DNA from: Legionellales bacterium
GTDB lineage: Bacteria; Pseudomonadota; Gammaproteobacteria; UBA1113
Direction: 5' to 3'
Assembly (NCBI GenBank): GCA_002709565.1
Contig: PAPY01000033.1
Location: 1 to 36,467 of the forward strand
Length of the DNA stretch: 36,467 nt
The notes under the pieces were generated by a model, which was not told the origin of the DNA, ran no database searches, and saw only the letters and a list, made by a program, of their open reading frames with translations. Each line of letters opens with the position of its first letter. Positions within the stretch are counted from its first letter, which is position 1. The position numbers and the translations under genes were made by a program. Shown one piece after another: positions 1-7,830 of the stretch.

Positions 1-2
1 GC

Positions 3-137
3 ACCAGAGCTATTTTTGATGCAGAAAGGGGTAAAAAATTAACGAAAAAGCGGAATGTATATACAATACCTGAGCATTTTGAGTTGATTTTTTGCCCTTT
101 TATGCGCAAAAAGAGACTGGTGCGGAATGTCGGGTAG
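3..137 (+). CDS. Possible 3' end of a gene cut by the window start
   Basis: Frame 3 stays open from the window edge for 44 codons and stops with TAG at 135-137. The peptide is strongly basic (many Lys and Arg) and I do not recognise it. It has no visible start, so it would be the C-terminal tail of a gene that begins before the window. An inverted repeat follows the stop at once, which fits a gene end. The stretch is short, so it could equally be non-coding leader DNA. The call is weak. Confidence 0.3.
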   Translation, partial: TRAIFDAERGKKLTKKRNVYTIPEHFELIFCPFMRKKRLVRNVG

Positions 138-154
138 AGGATAATGCTTATCCT
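138..154. terminator. Perfect 7-bp inverted repeat, terminator or operator
   Basis: AGGATAA and TTATCCT pair perfectly around a 3-base loop (TGC). The hairpin begins one base after the TAG stop of the possible upstream gene and ends five bases before a TTGACA element. No U-run follows it, so it is a poor intrinsic terminator. An operator for the holB promoter is the alternative. Confidence 0.35.
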
Positions 155-159
155 ATTCA

Positions 160-188
160 TTGACATGTTGACACAGGCCCTCTAGATT
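160..188 (+). promoter_or_regulatory. Sigma-70-like promoter for the holB operon
   Basis: A perfect -35 box TTGACA at 160-165 is followed after 17 bases by TAGATT (183-188, 4 of 6 matches to TATAAT). A second TTGACA lies at 168-173, with AATACT at 190-195 after 16 bases, so two overlapping promoters are possible. They sit about 50 bases before the holB start and are the only clear promoter ahead of the long + strand gene run. Confidence 0.5.
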
Positions 189-238
189 AAATACTCTTCT
201 AGCTATATATCGGATATAAATTGAGCAGTCAATCCAAT

Positions 239-1222
239 ATGATCGAACACTTACCTTGGCAGCAAAGCCAATGGCAACGCATTGAATCAGCGATGGCAAG
301 CAATAATCTTGCCCATGCTTATTTGCTGACAGGGCCTGAGGGCTTGGGCAAAGGCTTATTTGCCCGCCAATTGGCGCAGTTATTACTGTGCCAGAGTCCA
401 GCCGCGGGCCGGGCTTGTGGTAAGTGCCATGCCTGTTCCTTGCTCCAGACCGGTGCTCATCCTGATTTGGCCATTATTACGCCGGAAGAAGGTGCTAGGG
501 GAATTAAAGTCGACCAAATCAGAGACTTATGTCAACAATTGCAACAAACCTCTCAACTTAAGGGGCGCCGTGTCATTATCATTGAGCCAGCGGAATTGAT
601 GAATATGGCTGCGGTTAATAGCTTACTGAAATCTCTGGAGGAACCTGGGGTGGGGGTTGTGTTCTTACTGGTGAGTCATCATCGCTATCGCCTCAGTGCT
701 ACCCTAATCAGCCGTTGCCAGACCTTGGCCTTCGCCCCAGATCTGAGCTCAGAGACTCTGAACTGGGTTGAGCAAGAATTAAACGACTCCTCCCAGGACC
801 CCAAGCGATTGCTGGATTTGGCAGCTGGACTGCCGTTTATGGCACTTGAGTATGGTGGTGAAGCCTATCAGAAGCGGGTTGCGTTCTTCAGTGACTTTGA
901 TCAACTGCTGCAGGGCCACACCAATGCCATCAAAATCAGCGAGAAATGGCACGCTGACAGTCAGTATGTGCTAGACTGGCTAATAGGTTGGCTGAATAAT
1001 TTTATGGTTTGGCAAGTAGAGTCAGGGAGTGCTCTGACATTACCGGAAGGGGAACTCAGCCTCTGTCAGCGCTTGTCCCGCACGGACAATACCCAGGGCT
1101 TGTTTGCAGTGTATGACAGTTTGCTGCGGGCCAAACAACAATTATTACAGCAACAAAGCATCAATACCCAGCTGTTAATGGATGATATCTTGTTACAGTG
1201 GGTGGAATTAGGGCTTAACTAA
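239..1222 (+). CDS. holB: DNA polymerase III delta' subunit
   Basis: This is the delta' subunit of the clamp loader, which helps load the beta sliding clamp on DNA. The 327-residue protein has a P-loop-like GPEGLGKG near residues 32-39, a zinc-binding cysteine set (C51, C60, C63, C66) and the SRC motif in LISRC, all typical of the AAA+ delta'/gamma family. I start at ATG 239, giving MIEHLPWQQ, rather than the in-frame TTG at 221; neither has a strong ribosome site. The stop shares one base with the next ATG (TAATG), so it is translationally coupled to pilZ. The holB-pilZ-tatD order is the same as in Pseudomonas. Confidence 0.93.
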   Translation: MIEHLPWQQSQWQRIESAMASNNLAHAYLLTGPEGLGKGLFARQLAQLLLCQSPAAGRACGKCHACSLLQTGAHPDLAIITPEEGARGIKVDQIRDLCQQLQQTSQLKGRRVIIIEPAELMNMAAVNSLLKSLEEPGVGVVFLLVSHHRYRLSATLISRCQTLAFAPDLSSETLNWVEQELNDSSQDPKRLLDLAAGLPFMALEYGGEAYQKRVAFFSDFDQLLQGHTNAIKISEKWHADSQYVLDWLIGWLNNFMVWQVESGSALTLPEGELSLCQRLSRTDNTQGLFAVYDSLLRAKQQLLQQQSINTQLLMDDILLQWVELGLN

Positions 1223-1674
1223 TGGCTAAAAAAGACGACATACCTGAAGAACTGCCGGAAGAATTTTCAGCGCAATCGCCACCCGATAACAGTATTGAAT
1301 TCGAGAGCGTGGACTTTGACGAAGCCCAGGTCCCAGAGGATAAGAGCAGTGTCTTCTTTATCAATCTTAAAGGCAAAGACGATCTTTATCATGCTTATAT
1401 GCCCTATATCATGGGGGGCGGTTTATTCATCCAAACCGAAAAAATTTACACCTTAGGCGATGAGGTCTTTATCTTACTTAAACTCATGGATGACCCTGAG
1501 AAATACACAATTGCTGGCCGAATTGTTTGGATCACGCCAAAAGCAGCTCAAGGGGGACGCCCTGCGGGGATAGGGGTGCAGTTTGTAGGCGAAGATACCC
1601 AAGATATCCGCAACAAAATCGAAACTTTGCTGGCTGGGGCATTACAATCTGACCGCACAACCGATACAATGTAG
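1222..1674 (+). CDS. pilZ: Type IV pilus assembly protein PilZ
   Basis: This is a PilZ-domain protein of the type IV pilus class (150 aa). In Pseudomonas and Xanthomonas this class works with the PilB motor and FimX and does not itself bind c-di-GMP. The sequence shows the expected core: YMPYIMGGGLF, GDEVFILLKLMD, AGRIVWITPK and GIGVQF. It ends in ALQSDRTTDTM, close to the family's usual tail. The RxxxR motif of c-di-GMP-binding PilZ domains is absent. An acidic extension of about 40 residues precedes the domain. It overlaps holB by one base and lies 26 bases before tatD. No other pilus genes are in the window. Confidence 0.9.
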   Translation: MAKKDDIPEELPEEFSAQSPPDNSIEFESVDFDEAQVPEDKSSVFFINLKGKDDLYHAYMPYIMGGGLFIQTEKIYTLGDEVFILLKLMDDPEKYTIAGRIVWITPKAAQGGRPAGIGVQFVGEDTQDIRNKIETLLAGALQSDRTTDTM

Positions 1675-1700
1675 CCAAATCATTATCCAGAGTACTACCC

Positions 1701-2483
1701 ATGTTGATTGATTCCCACTGTCATCTCGACAGACTTGATTTAACGGCCTATGATGGCAAACTTGAACAGGCAATCCAAGCTGCACTCAATAACGGCATCG
1801 GCTATATGTTGTGTGTTTGCATTGATTGGGATAATTTCAATGATGTGTTGAGCATCGCCGAACAATATCCCTATATCAGTGCCTCTGTCGGTGTTCACCC
1901 CAACGAAAAAGACTGCCATGAGCCATCGGTTGAAGAGCTCGTTCAGCGGGCCCAGCATGATAAAGTTGTCGCTATTGGTGAGACGGGTCTTGATACCCAT
2001 TGGCTCAAAGAAGACTTGAGTTGGCAACAAGACCGTTTTCGTCGCCATATTCAAGCGGCTATAGCAGTCAATAAACCTTTAATTATTCATTCTCGTGAGG
2101 CGCGAGAAGATACCATTCGTCTATTGCAAGAAGAGCATGCCGACAAAGTCGCCGGCGTCATGCATTGTTTCACTGAAACGTGGGAGATGGCAGAGGCTGC
2201 GATGGCCTTGGGCTTTTATATTTCATTCTCGGGGATTGTGACATTCAAGAATGCCAAAGAATTACAAGACGTTGCTAAGCGCATGCCGATAGAGCGCATG
2301 TTGATTGAGACCGACAGTCCTTATCTCGCGCCAGTCCCGCATCGTGGCAAAACCAACGAGCCAGCTTATGTTAAGCACGTAGCTGAGTTTATTGCGGAAC
2401 TGAGAGGCGAGAGTTACGATGATATTTGTGCGGCGACCACAGAGAACTTTTTTCGGTGTTTTCCTTCAGCGACCAAGATCTAA
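1701..2483 (+). CDS. tatD: TatD family metal-dependent DNase
   Basis: This is a TIM-barrel metallohydrolase of the TatD/YcfH family (260 aa), cytoplasmic, with nuclease or deoxyribonuclease activity known for family members. The N-terminal HxH metal motif is at residues 6-8 (DSHCHLD), followed by SVGVHPNE, AIGETGLD with the bridging Glu, IIHSREA, MHCF and the terminal IETDSPYLAP Asp. The length is normal. It lies in the holB-pilZ-tatD order, and its TAA overlaps the next ATG by one base. YcfH-type (holB-linked) rather than Tat-operon TatD is the more exact relationship. Confidence 0.93.
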   Translation: MLIDSHCHLDRLDLTAYDGKLEQAIQAALNNGIGYMLCVCIDWDNFNDVLSIAEQYPYISASVGVHPNEKDCHEPSVEELVQRAQHDKVVAIGETGLDTHWLKEDLSWQQDRFRRHIQAAIAVNKPLIIHSREAREDTIRLLQEEHADKVAGVMHCFTETWEMAEAAMALGFYISFSGIVTFKNAKELQDVAKRMPIERMLIETDSPYLAPVPHRGKTNEPAYVKHVAEFIAELRGESYDDICAATTENFFRCFPSATKI

Positions 2484-3313
2484 TGTCCCATGAGGATAGC
2501 GACAATTGGGATCCTCAGTTTCATGGACGTTCGCCATTGTTTGCGCCTTTGGCGTCGATGGTGGCGCAGCACTTTTCGCAGTTACGGGATTGGCCTGGGT
2601 TAGCGGATTTTAATCGTGTCTTTACTGAACAGCCAGTGATGAATGCTCAAGGATTGAATATACATTGTGTATCCCAAGCGGCGAAATCCAGCAGTTTTGC
2701 CGAAGCTTATGAGCCGCGGATTTATCACCAAGGGGAGTTACAAACTCGGCTCGCTAATTGGCATGATTTTTTTAATTTCTTGGTGTGGCAGCATTTTCCC
2801 AAGACTAAGGCGTTACTCAATGCTAAACAAGTGCAGGCCTTATCCTATCGTCACCAGAATGCGATTTCTGAGCGCAGCATAGCAGAACATGTTTTGACCA
2901 TGTTTGATGAATGTGGCGCAATCTTTGTCAGTAGTGACGCGGATCAATTGGATCTTCTAAAAGACTTTGGCTGGTGGCAATTATTTTGGCATAATAGAAA
3001 ACGCTTTGCTGTGGATACCGCGGCTTTCATTTTCGGCCATGGTATCTTCGAGAAAGCCATCAACCCTTATGTGGGATTGACGGCCAAAGCGGTGTTGCTG
3101 CGGGTAGATCAGGATTTTTTCCAGACTGATAGTCGGCAGCAACTGGCCTACTTGGATGTGCGCTTAGTAGCCCATTTCCAGCAGGCCGAGGCAGTGGCCC
3201 ATACCAAGGTATTGCAACCGCTGCCGATATTGGGGATACCGGGATGGTATCCAGAGAATGAGGATGAATTGTTTTATCGCAACACGGATTATTTCAGGGT
3301 ACGTACATGTTAA
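2483..3313 (+). CDS. DUF3025 family protein
   Basis: This is a 276-residue soluble protein that I recognise as a DUF3025 member; the family has no assigned reaction. Typical parts are WHDFFNFLVW, the FPKTKALLN segment, LTMFDECGA, FIFGHGIFEKA.NPY and the closing LPILGIPGWYPEN..FY block. There is no signal peptide or membrane segment. I choose the ATG at 2483 because it overlaps the tatD stop (TAATG); an in-frame start 57 bases upstream would lie inside tatD. It overlaps the next gene by 7 bases. Conserved His and Glu residues hint at an enzyme, but I cannot name it. Confidence 0.8.
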   Translation: MSHEDSDNWDPQFHGRSPLFAPLASMVAQHFSQLRDWPGLADFNRVFTEQPVMNAQGLNIHCVSQAAKSSSFAEAYEPRIYHQGELQTRLANWHDFFNFLVWQHFPKTKALLNAKQVQALSYRHQNAISERSIAEHVLTMFDECGAIFVSSDADQLDLLKDFGWWQLFWHNRKRFAVDTAAFIFGHGIFEKAINPYVGLTAKAVLLRVDQDFFQTDSRQQLAYLDVRLVAHFQQAEAVAHTKVLQPLPILGIPGWYPENEDELFYRNTDYFRVRTC

Positions 3314-3717
3314 ATTGGCTCCATAAGCTCTATATCTATCTCACTATTGGCGATCACATTTATTTGACCCTCGGGGTTATTCTTTGTGTATTTTTATTTT
3401 TTATCAGTTGGTCGTTTAAGGCGAATGAACGTTTCCAAAAAACGGCGACGGCGTATATGATTTTGTTTGGTATGATTGCTGGTGTGTTAATGGTGGTGCT
3501 AGGTACGCGGGCGGTGAGTGAAGTCGGACTGGAGCAATATTATTATCTTGCTCGCGTTGCGGAGTTTCACCCTGAGACCCGTGATGTGTTGGCCCGTTAT
3601 CTCAACCATCACCGTGGTGGTATTAATGGTTTTGATTATGCTGCATTACGTTACCGCATACGCCGCTACGAAAAGCAATCTGGCCATGAGCATCCAGCCC
3701 TTGAACGTTACAGGTGA
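3307..3717 (+). CDS. Small membrane protein with two TM helices, unknown
   Basis: I do not recognise this 136-residue protein. It has two clear hydrophobic helices, about residues 17-36 and 48-68, followed by a soluble basic tail rich in Arg, His and Tyr (HHRGG, RYRIRRYEK). The start ATG overlaps the end of the DUF3025 gene, and kdoO follows after 3 bases, so it belongs to the same transcript. The position before kdoO might suggest an envelope role, but nothing in the sequence proves this. Confidence 0.7.
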   Translation: MLNWLHKLYIYLTIGDHIYLTLGVILCVFLFFISWSFKANERFQKTATAYMILFGMIAGVLMVVLGTRAVSEVGLEQYYYLARVAEFHPETRDVLARYLNHHRGGINGFDYAALRYRIRRYEKQSGHEHPALERYR

Positions 3718-3720
3718 TTT

Positions 3721-4599
3721 ATGACAGCTATTGATACTATCCGCACTCAAGATTGGCAAGCGATATTCTCTGACGACGAAAAATCCCTCGCGATTGGCGG
3801 ACTTGAGAGCGGCAATGTGGTGTTATTGCCGGAGTTGGCGTTTAGTTTGGCAGACAATGAAGAGTTTATTCTAAGGGATCCTATCCTAAGCCCAAAGCGC
3901 AAAAATATCAGCTACAACAGTTTAACGCAGCAATTAGGCGGCGTGGCAGACGATTATTGTAACAACGATACCCTTAAAGCGTTCATGGCTCGCTATGCTA
4001 AGGCTGCTCAGCAACTCGTGTGTGCGTTATTACCACGCTATTGTGATAGTCTCGAAATCGGTCGCACTAGTTATCGGCCTGCTGAGATTGCAGGCCGTGC
4101 GAGCTCTCCTCGCAAAGACGATACCCGTTTGCATGTGGATGCGTTTCCCTCATCGCCAGTGGCAGGTAAGCGAATTTTGCGGGTGTTTTGTAATATTAAT
4201 CCTTGGCATCAACCGCGGGTCTGGCATTTGGGTGAGTCATTTCGTCAGGTGGCGGATAGATTTATGCCATTGATATCTCGGCCAATGTCCTTGCAAACCG
4301 GCTTGATGAAGTTGTTACATATCACCAAAGGCAAACGCACCCCGTACGATCATTATATGCTGCATATTCATGACAAAATGAAATGTGATGAAACCTATCA
4401 AGAGAATGTGGGCAAGCAACGGGCAGAGTTTTTGCCTGGCAGCACTTGGATGGTGTATACGGATCTGGTTTCCCATGCGGCCTTGTCAGGTTCTCATTTG
4501 TTGGAGCAGACATTTTATGTGCCGGTAAGCGCCATGCAAAATGAAGCCTTAACACCGTTGCGCCAACTTGAAGCGATGTGTCACAGGCCCTTGGTATGA
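3721..4599 (+). CDS. kdoO: Kdo 3-hydroxylase (Fe(II)/2-oxoglutarate dioxygenase)
   Basis: KdoO hydroxylates Kdo in the inner core of lipopolysaccharide to give Ko, using Fe(II), oxygen and 2-oxoglutarate; family members occur in Burkholderia, Yersinia and Legionella. The 292-residue protein has the HxD iron motif at H138-D140 (RLHVDAFPSSP), the IGRTSYRP segment before it and a C-terminal SHAALSG block whose H252 is the likely third iron ligand. No signal peptide is seen, as expected for a cytoplasmic-face enzyme. Its ATG lies 3 bases after the previous stop and its end overlaps ugpQ by 4 bases (ATGA). Confidence 0.85.
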   Translation: MTAIDTIRTQDWQAIFSDDEKSLAIGGLESGNVVLLPELAFSLADNEEFILRDPILSPKRKNISYNSLTQQLGGVADDYCNNDTLKAFMARYAKAAQQLVCALLPRYCDSLEIGRTSYRPAEIAGRASSPRKDDTRLHVDAFPSSPVAGKRILRVFCNINPWHQPRVWHLGESFRQVADRFMPLISRPMSLQTGLMKLLHITKGKRTPYDHYMLHIHDKMKCDETYQENVGKQRAEFLPGSTWMVYTDLVSHAALSGSHLLEQTFYVPVSAMQNEALTPLRQLEAMCHRPLV

Positions 4600-5327
4600 T
4601 CCCAGACTTGCCCAAAACCATTGCCCATCGCGGTGCCAGTAGTGATGCCCCTGAAAATACCGCAGTAGCTTTTGAGTTAGCAAAGCTCAAAGGGGCAAGT
4701 TGGGTCGAGTTTGATGTGATGCTAACAGCTGACGAGGAAGTCATCGTCATGCATGACACAACCCTAGATCGTACCACCAACGGCGAGGGTTTGGTGGCAG
4801 CCATGAGTTTGGCAGAATTGAATGCGCTAGATGCCGGGGCGTGGTTTGATCCTTTATATGTCGGCGTCAAAATTCCTACCCTAAAAGAAGTCTTGATGGT
4901 ATGTGCTAAAGCAGCGTTAGGCATTAATATCGAAATTAAACCCAATGATGGACGGGTGAGCCTGCTAGTCGATAAAGTGCTCAATCATGTTGGACGCTAT
5001 TGGCCAGCACATTTGCCAGAGCCGTTATATTCCAGTTTTAATGCGCTTGCCGTGAGGCAAGTATGTGACAAAGTACCGAATGCCTATCTCGCGACGATTT
5101 TGGCTGAGTGGGATGAAAATTGGCAAGGTCTTGCAGATGAGTTGGCAACAGTGACTGTGCATTTAAATGAAGCCATTGTGACTGAGGAACGAGTTAAAGC
5201 GATTAAAGCAACAAATCGCCAAGTGCTAGCTTATACTGTTAATGATCCCGAGCGCGCTCGAGAGTTATTGGCGATGGATGTGGATTGTGTGTTTTCAGAT
5301 AAAGCGGATTTACTATTACCCAAATGA
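4596..5327 (+). CDS. ugpQ: Cytoplasmic glycerophosphodiester phosphodiesterase
   Basis: This enzyme splits glycerophosphodiesters into glycerol-3-phosphate and an alcohol. The 243-residue TIM-barrel protein has the family pattern HR (H11-R12, AHRGASSDAPENT), E38-x-D40 and H53 (VMHDTTLDRTTNG), and no signal peptide, so it is the cytosolic UgpQ type rather than periplasmic GlpQ. I start at ATG 4596, which overlaps the kdoO stop as ATGA; a GTG 18 bases upstream is less likely. It overlaps glpD by 4 bases, so product and consumer of glycerol-3-phosphate are translationally coupled. No ugpBAEC transporter is present. Confidence 0.9.
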   Translation: MIPDLPKTIAHRGASSDAPENTAVAFELAKLKGASWVEFDVMLTADEEVIVMHDTTLDRTTNGEGLVAAMSLAELNALDAGAWFDPLYVGVKIPTLKEVLMVCAKAALGINIEIKPNDGRVSLLVDKVLNHVGRYWPAHLPEPLYSSFNALAVRQVCDKVPNAYLATILAEWDENWQGLADELATVTVHLNEAIVTEERVKAIKATNRQVLAYTVNDPERARELLAMDVDCVFSDKADLLLPK

Positions 5328-6736
5328 CAAATTTAACGGACTATGATGTATGTGTGATCGGCGGCGGTATTAACGGTGTTGGTATTGCTACTGATGCAGC
5401 AGGGCGTGGACTCAATGTGGTGTTGTGTGAGCAGGGAGATTTGGGCAATTATACCTCATCAAGCAGTACTAAACTTATTCATGGTGGTTTACGTTATCTT
5501 GAGCATTACGAATTTCGTCTCGTCCGTGAAGCATTGCGGGAGCGGGAAGTGCTGCTCAAGCGTGCGCCCCATATTATTTGGCCTCTCGCTTTTCTATTAC
5601 CCCACCACAAAGGTTTGCGACCGTATTGGCTCATTCGGCTTGGCTTGTTTCTTTATGATCATTTAGCCAAACGCAAACGCTTGCCCGCGAGCCGTGGGGT
5701 GAAGCTCCAAGGTTCTGGTCTGCAAGAACATTACCAAAGAGGTTTTGAGTATTATGACTGTTGGGTGGATGATGCTCGATTAGTCGTATTAAATGCTATG
5801 TTAGCCCGGGAGAAGGGGGCACGTATTTTGCCACGGCATAAATGCATTAAGGCTGAGCGTTTTGCTGAACATTGGCAGGTGACGTTGTTAGACATCATTA
5901 ACAATCAAGAAATATCGTTTAGCTGCCGTTGTCTTGTGAATGCTGCAGGTCCTTGGGTGAATCACTGTATTACTCATTTACTCGAGGAAAAGCCGCCCCA
6001 ATCGATAAGATTGGTGAAAGGCAGCCATATTGTGGTAAAAAAATTCTTCCCCGGTGACAAGGCTTTTATTTTACAAAACACTGATAATCGCGTGGTGTTT
6101 GCTATTCCTTATGAGGGTGAATTCGCCTTAATTGGTACCACAGATGAAGATCACCAGGGGGATATAAAGAATTTACAAATCTCTCAACCTGAAATCGATT
6201 ATCTGCTAGCAACGGCGAATAATTATTTTCAACAAACATTAACCCAAGACGCTATTGTGTGGTCCTATGCTGGGGTGCGACCCTTGCATGGTGATGGCAG
6301 CGAAAAGCCAGAAGATATCACTCGTGATTATCAGTTAGAGTGGCAGTGGGGTCATCAGCAGGCAGCCTTATTGAGTATTTATGGTGGCAAAATCACAACC
6401 TATCGCAAATTGGCAGAGCTTGCTTGTGAATTGTTGCGGGATGTTTTTCCTAATATGGGGCAACCTTGGACCAAAGATGCCTTGTTGCCAGGGGCTAAGC
6501 CGTTAGGCAAATACCCTTGGCTGCCTGATACGTTATATCAACGTTATCAACGGACCTATGGCAGTTTAGCAGAGATATTTTTAGCCGGTAAAGCCTCTGT
6601 TGATGAATTAGGTGAGCACCATGGTCATGGTCTCTATCAGGCTGAAGTAGATTATTTGCGTGAACATGAATGGGCTATGACAGAGGAAGATATCCTCTGG
6701 CGACGAACGAAGTTGGGGCTTTGTGTCACTCTATAA
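5324..6736 (+). CDS. glpD: Aerobic glycerol-3-phosphate dehydrogenase, short C-terminus
   Basis: GlpD is an FAD-dependent, membrane-peripheral enzyme that oxidises glycerol-3-phosphate to dihydroxyacetone phosphate and passes electrons to quinone. The 470-residue protein has the dinucleotide motif CVIGGGINGVGIA near residue 10, the TSSSSTKLIHGGLRYLE block, ALIGTTDED and GGKITTYRKLAE. It ends right after ILWRRTKLGL, where E. coli GlpD has about 27 more residues. The end overlaps convergent truD by 11 bases. The catalytic core looks complete, so I expect activity, though the lost tail may matter for folding or membrane contact. glpK and glpF are absent; UgpQ is the likely supply. Confidence 0.9.
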   Translation: MTNLTDYDVCVIGGGINGVGIATDAAGRGLNVVLCEQGDLGNYTSSSSTKLIHGGLRYLEHYEFRLVREALREREVLLKRAPHIIWPLAFLLPHHKGLRPYWLIRLGLFLYDHLAKRKRLPASRGVKLQGSGLQEHYQRGFEYYDCWVDDARLVVLNAMLAREKGARILPRHKCIKAERFAEHWQVTLLDIINNQEISFSCRCLVNAAGPWVNHCITHLLEEKPPQSIRLVKGSHIVVKKFFPGDKAFILQNTDNRVVFAIPYEGEFALIGTTDEDHQGDIKNLQISQPEIDYLLATANNYFQQTLTQDAIVWSYAGVRPLHGDGSEKPEDITRDYQLEWQWGHQQAALLSIYGGKITTYRKLAELACELLRDVFPNMGQPWTKDALLPGAKPLGKYPWLPDTLYQRYQRTYGSLAEIFLAGKASVDELGEHHGHGLYQAEVDYLREHEWAMTEEDILWRRTKLGLCVTL

Positions 6737-7760
6737 TTCGTATAACTTCCCGCAACATACTCGTGGCATAGACGCCTTTAGGCAAGGTGAACGACAACAG
6801 CAAATCTTTCCCTTCATAAGACCAGGCTAAATTACTGGGCCGGAAGCGTAGGCTGCGCCGGTCTTGTTCTAAGCCTGCGTTGATGAGGCCTGCAGTAAAC
6901 GGTTCATAATCAGCAAGCACGGCGTTCTCTAGGGCTAGTGCATCATTAGTAACGGATGACTTGCCTTCGCCAAATAGAGGGCCTGTTGGTGAAATATCAA
7001 ATGCCTCAATGCGTTGATTGATAGCATCGTCGATGGTTTCGCAAATAAAGGTGCTGTTGCTGCCTACCAACATCATGGCGTCACCTTGCAGGGCTTTGTT
7101 CCATAGGTTTTGTTTAACTCGCTCATCTAACACACAATTAAACAACCACGAACGCACCGCCGATAAATAAATACTGCGCTTGTTGCGCGAGGGTTTGATT
7201 TTGCCTTGGAATAGCAACTCCGCAGATTGCAGATTGCTGCCGTCGATGCCAAATCGTTGTGGGCCGACAAAATTGGGTAGGCCATTTTGTTGAATTGTTT
7301 TAAAAAGCGTCTCGGCCCGGTCTCTATCGCCGTCAATATCTCGTAACACTAGTTTAAAATGGTTTTGTTTTAATGAACCGCGCCGGAGCTTTTTGTTATG
7401 TTGCGTGATTTCAATAAGTTTAATATCGTCATTTTCTAATTGTTGCCAATCAATCTCCGGTCGTTTGGGCAAATACACCGAAAACCATTGCCGAGTAATG
7501 GCATTGCGGTCTTTCATGCCTGCAAAACTGACATTGAATGGTTTCACCTTCGCGAGTTTGGCAATTTGGTCAGCAAGCCATGTGGTATTGCAATTGGTCT
7601 TCTCGATATGAAGGCAAACATGCTCGCCTGTACCTGCAAGCTCAAAGCCTAAATCTTCATCGACCATAAAATTACTGGGCTCAGCTTTAAGGGTGCCAGT
7701 AAGTGCTGGCCCACCATGGGCATAGGCGAAGGCAGAGAGGTTTTTGTCAATTATCATCAT
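6726..7760 (-). CDS. truD: tRNA pseudouridine(13) synthase TruD
   Basis: TruD makes pseudouridine at position 13 of tRNA-Glu. The 344-residue protein carries the family signature GMKDRNAITRQWFS with the catalytic Asp at D84, an N-terminal NFMVDEDLGFE segment, and NFVGPQRFG and FGEGKS in the TRUD insertion. The length is normal for the family. Two adjacent ATG codons (7760 and 7757) can both serve as start. It stands alone on the - strand, converging with glpD and diverging from the transporter gene. Confidence 0.94.
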   Translation of the reverse strand: MMIIDKNLSAFAYAHGGPALTGTLKAEPSNFMVDEDLGFELAGTGEHVCLHIEKTNCNTTWLADQIAKLAKVKPFNVSFAGMKDRNAITRQWFSVYLPKRPEIDWQQLENDDIKLIEITQHNKKLRRGSLKQNHFKLVLRDIDGDRDRAETLFKTIQQNGLPNFVGPQRFGIDGSNLQSAELLFQGKIKPSRNKRSIYLSAVRSWLFNCVLDERVKQNLWNKALQGDAMMLVGSNSTFICETIDDAINQRIEAFDISPTGPLFGEGKSSVTNDALALENAVLADYEPFTAGLINAGLEQDRRSLRFRPSNLAWSYEGKDLLLSFTLPKGVYATSMLREVIRIIE

Positions 7761-7792
7761 CGTAGTGTCAGTCAGTTACATTAATAGGGACC

Positions 7793-7798
7793 TATGAT
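7793..7798 (+). promoter_or_regulatory. Possible -10 box for the MFS gene
   Basis: TATGAT, a 5 of 6 match to the -10 consensus, lies 32 bases before the ATG of the transporter gene in the 70-base gap that diverges from truD. I see no convincing -35 box at 16-18 bases, so the call is tentative. Confidence 0.3.
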
Positions 7799-7830
7799 AT
7801 GCTAATTCTTCATAAATTGAGAGCATTTCA

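Noticed and set aside
4322-4984. Long - strand open frame opposite kdoO and ugpQ
   Set aside because: Both + strand genes are well identified by motifs; the antisense peptide shows no family features.
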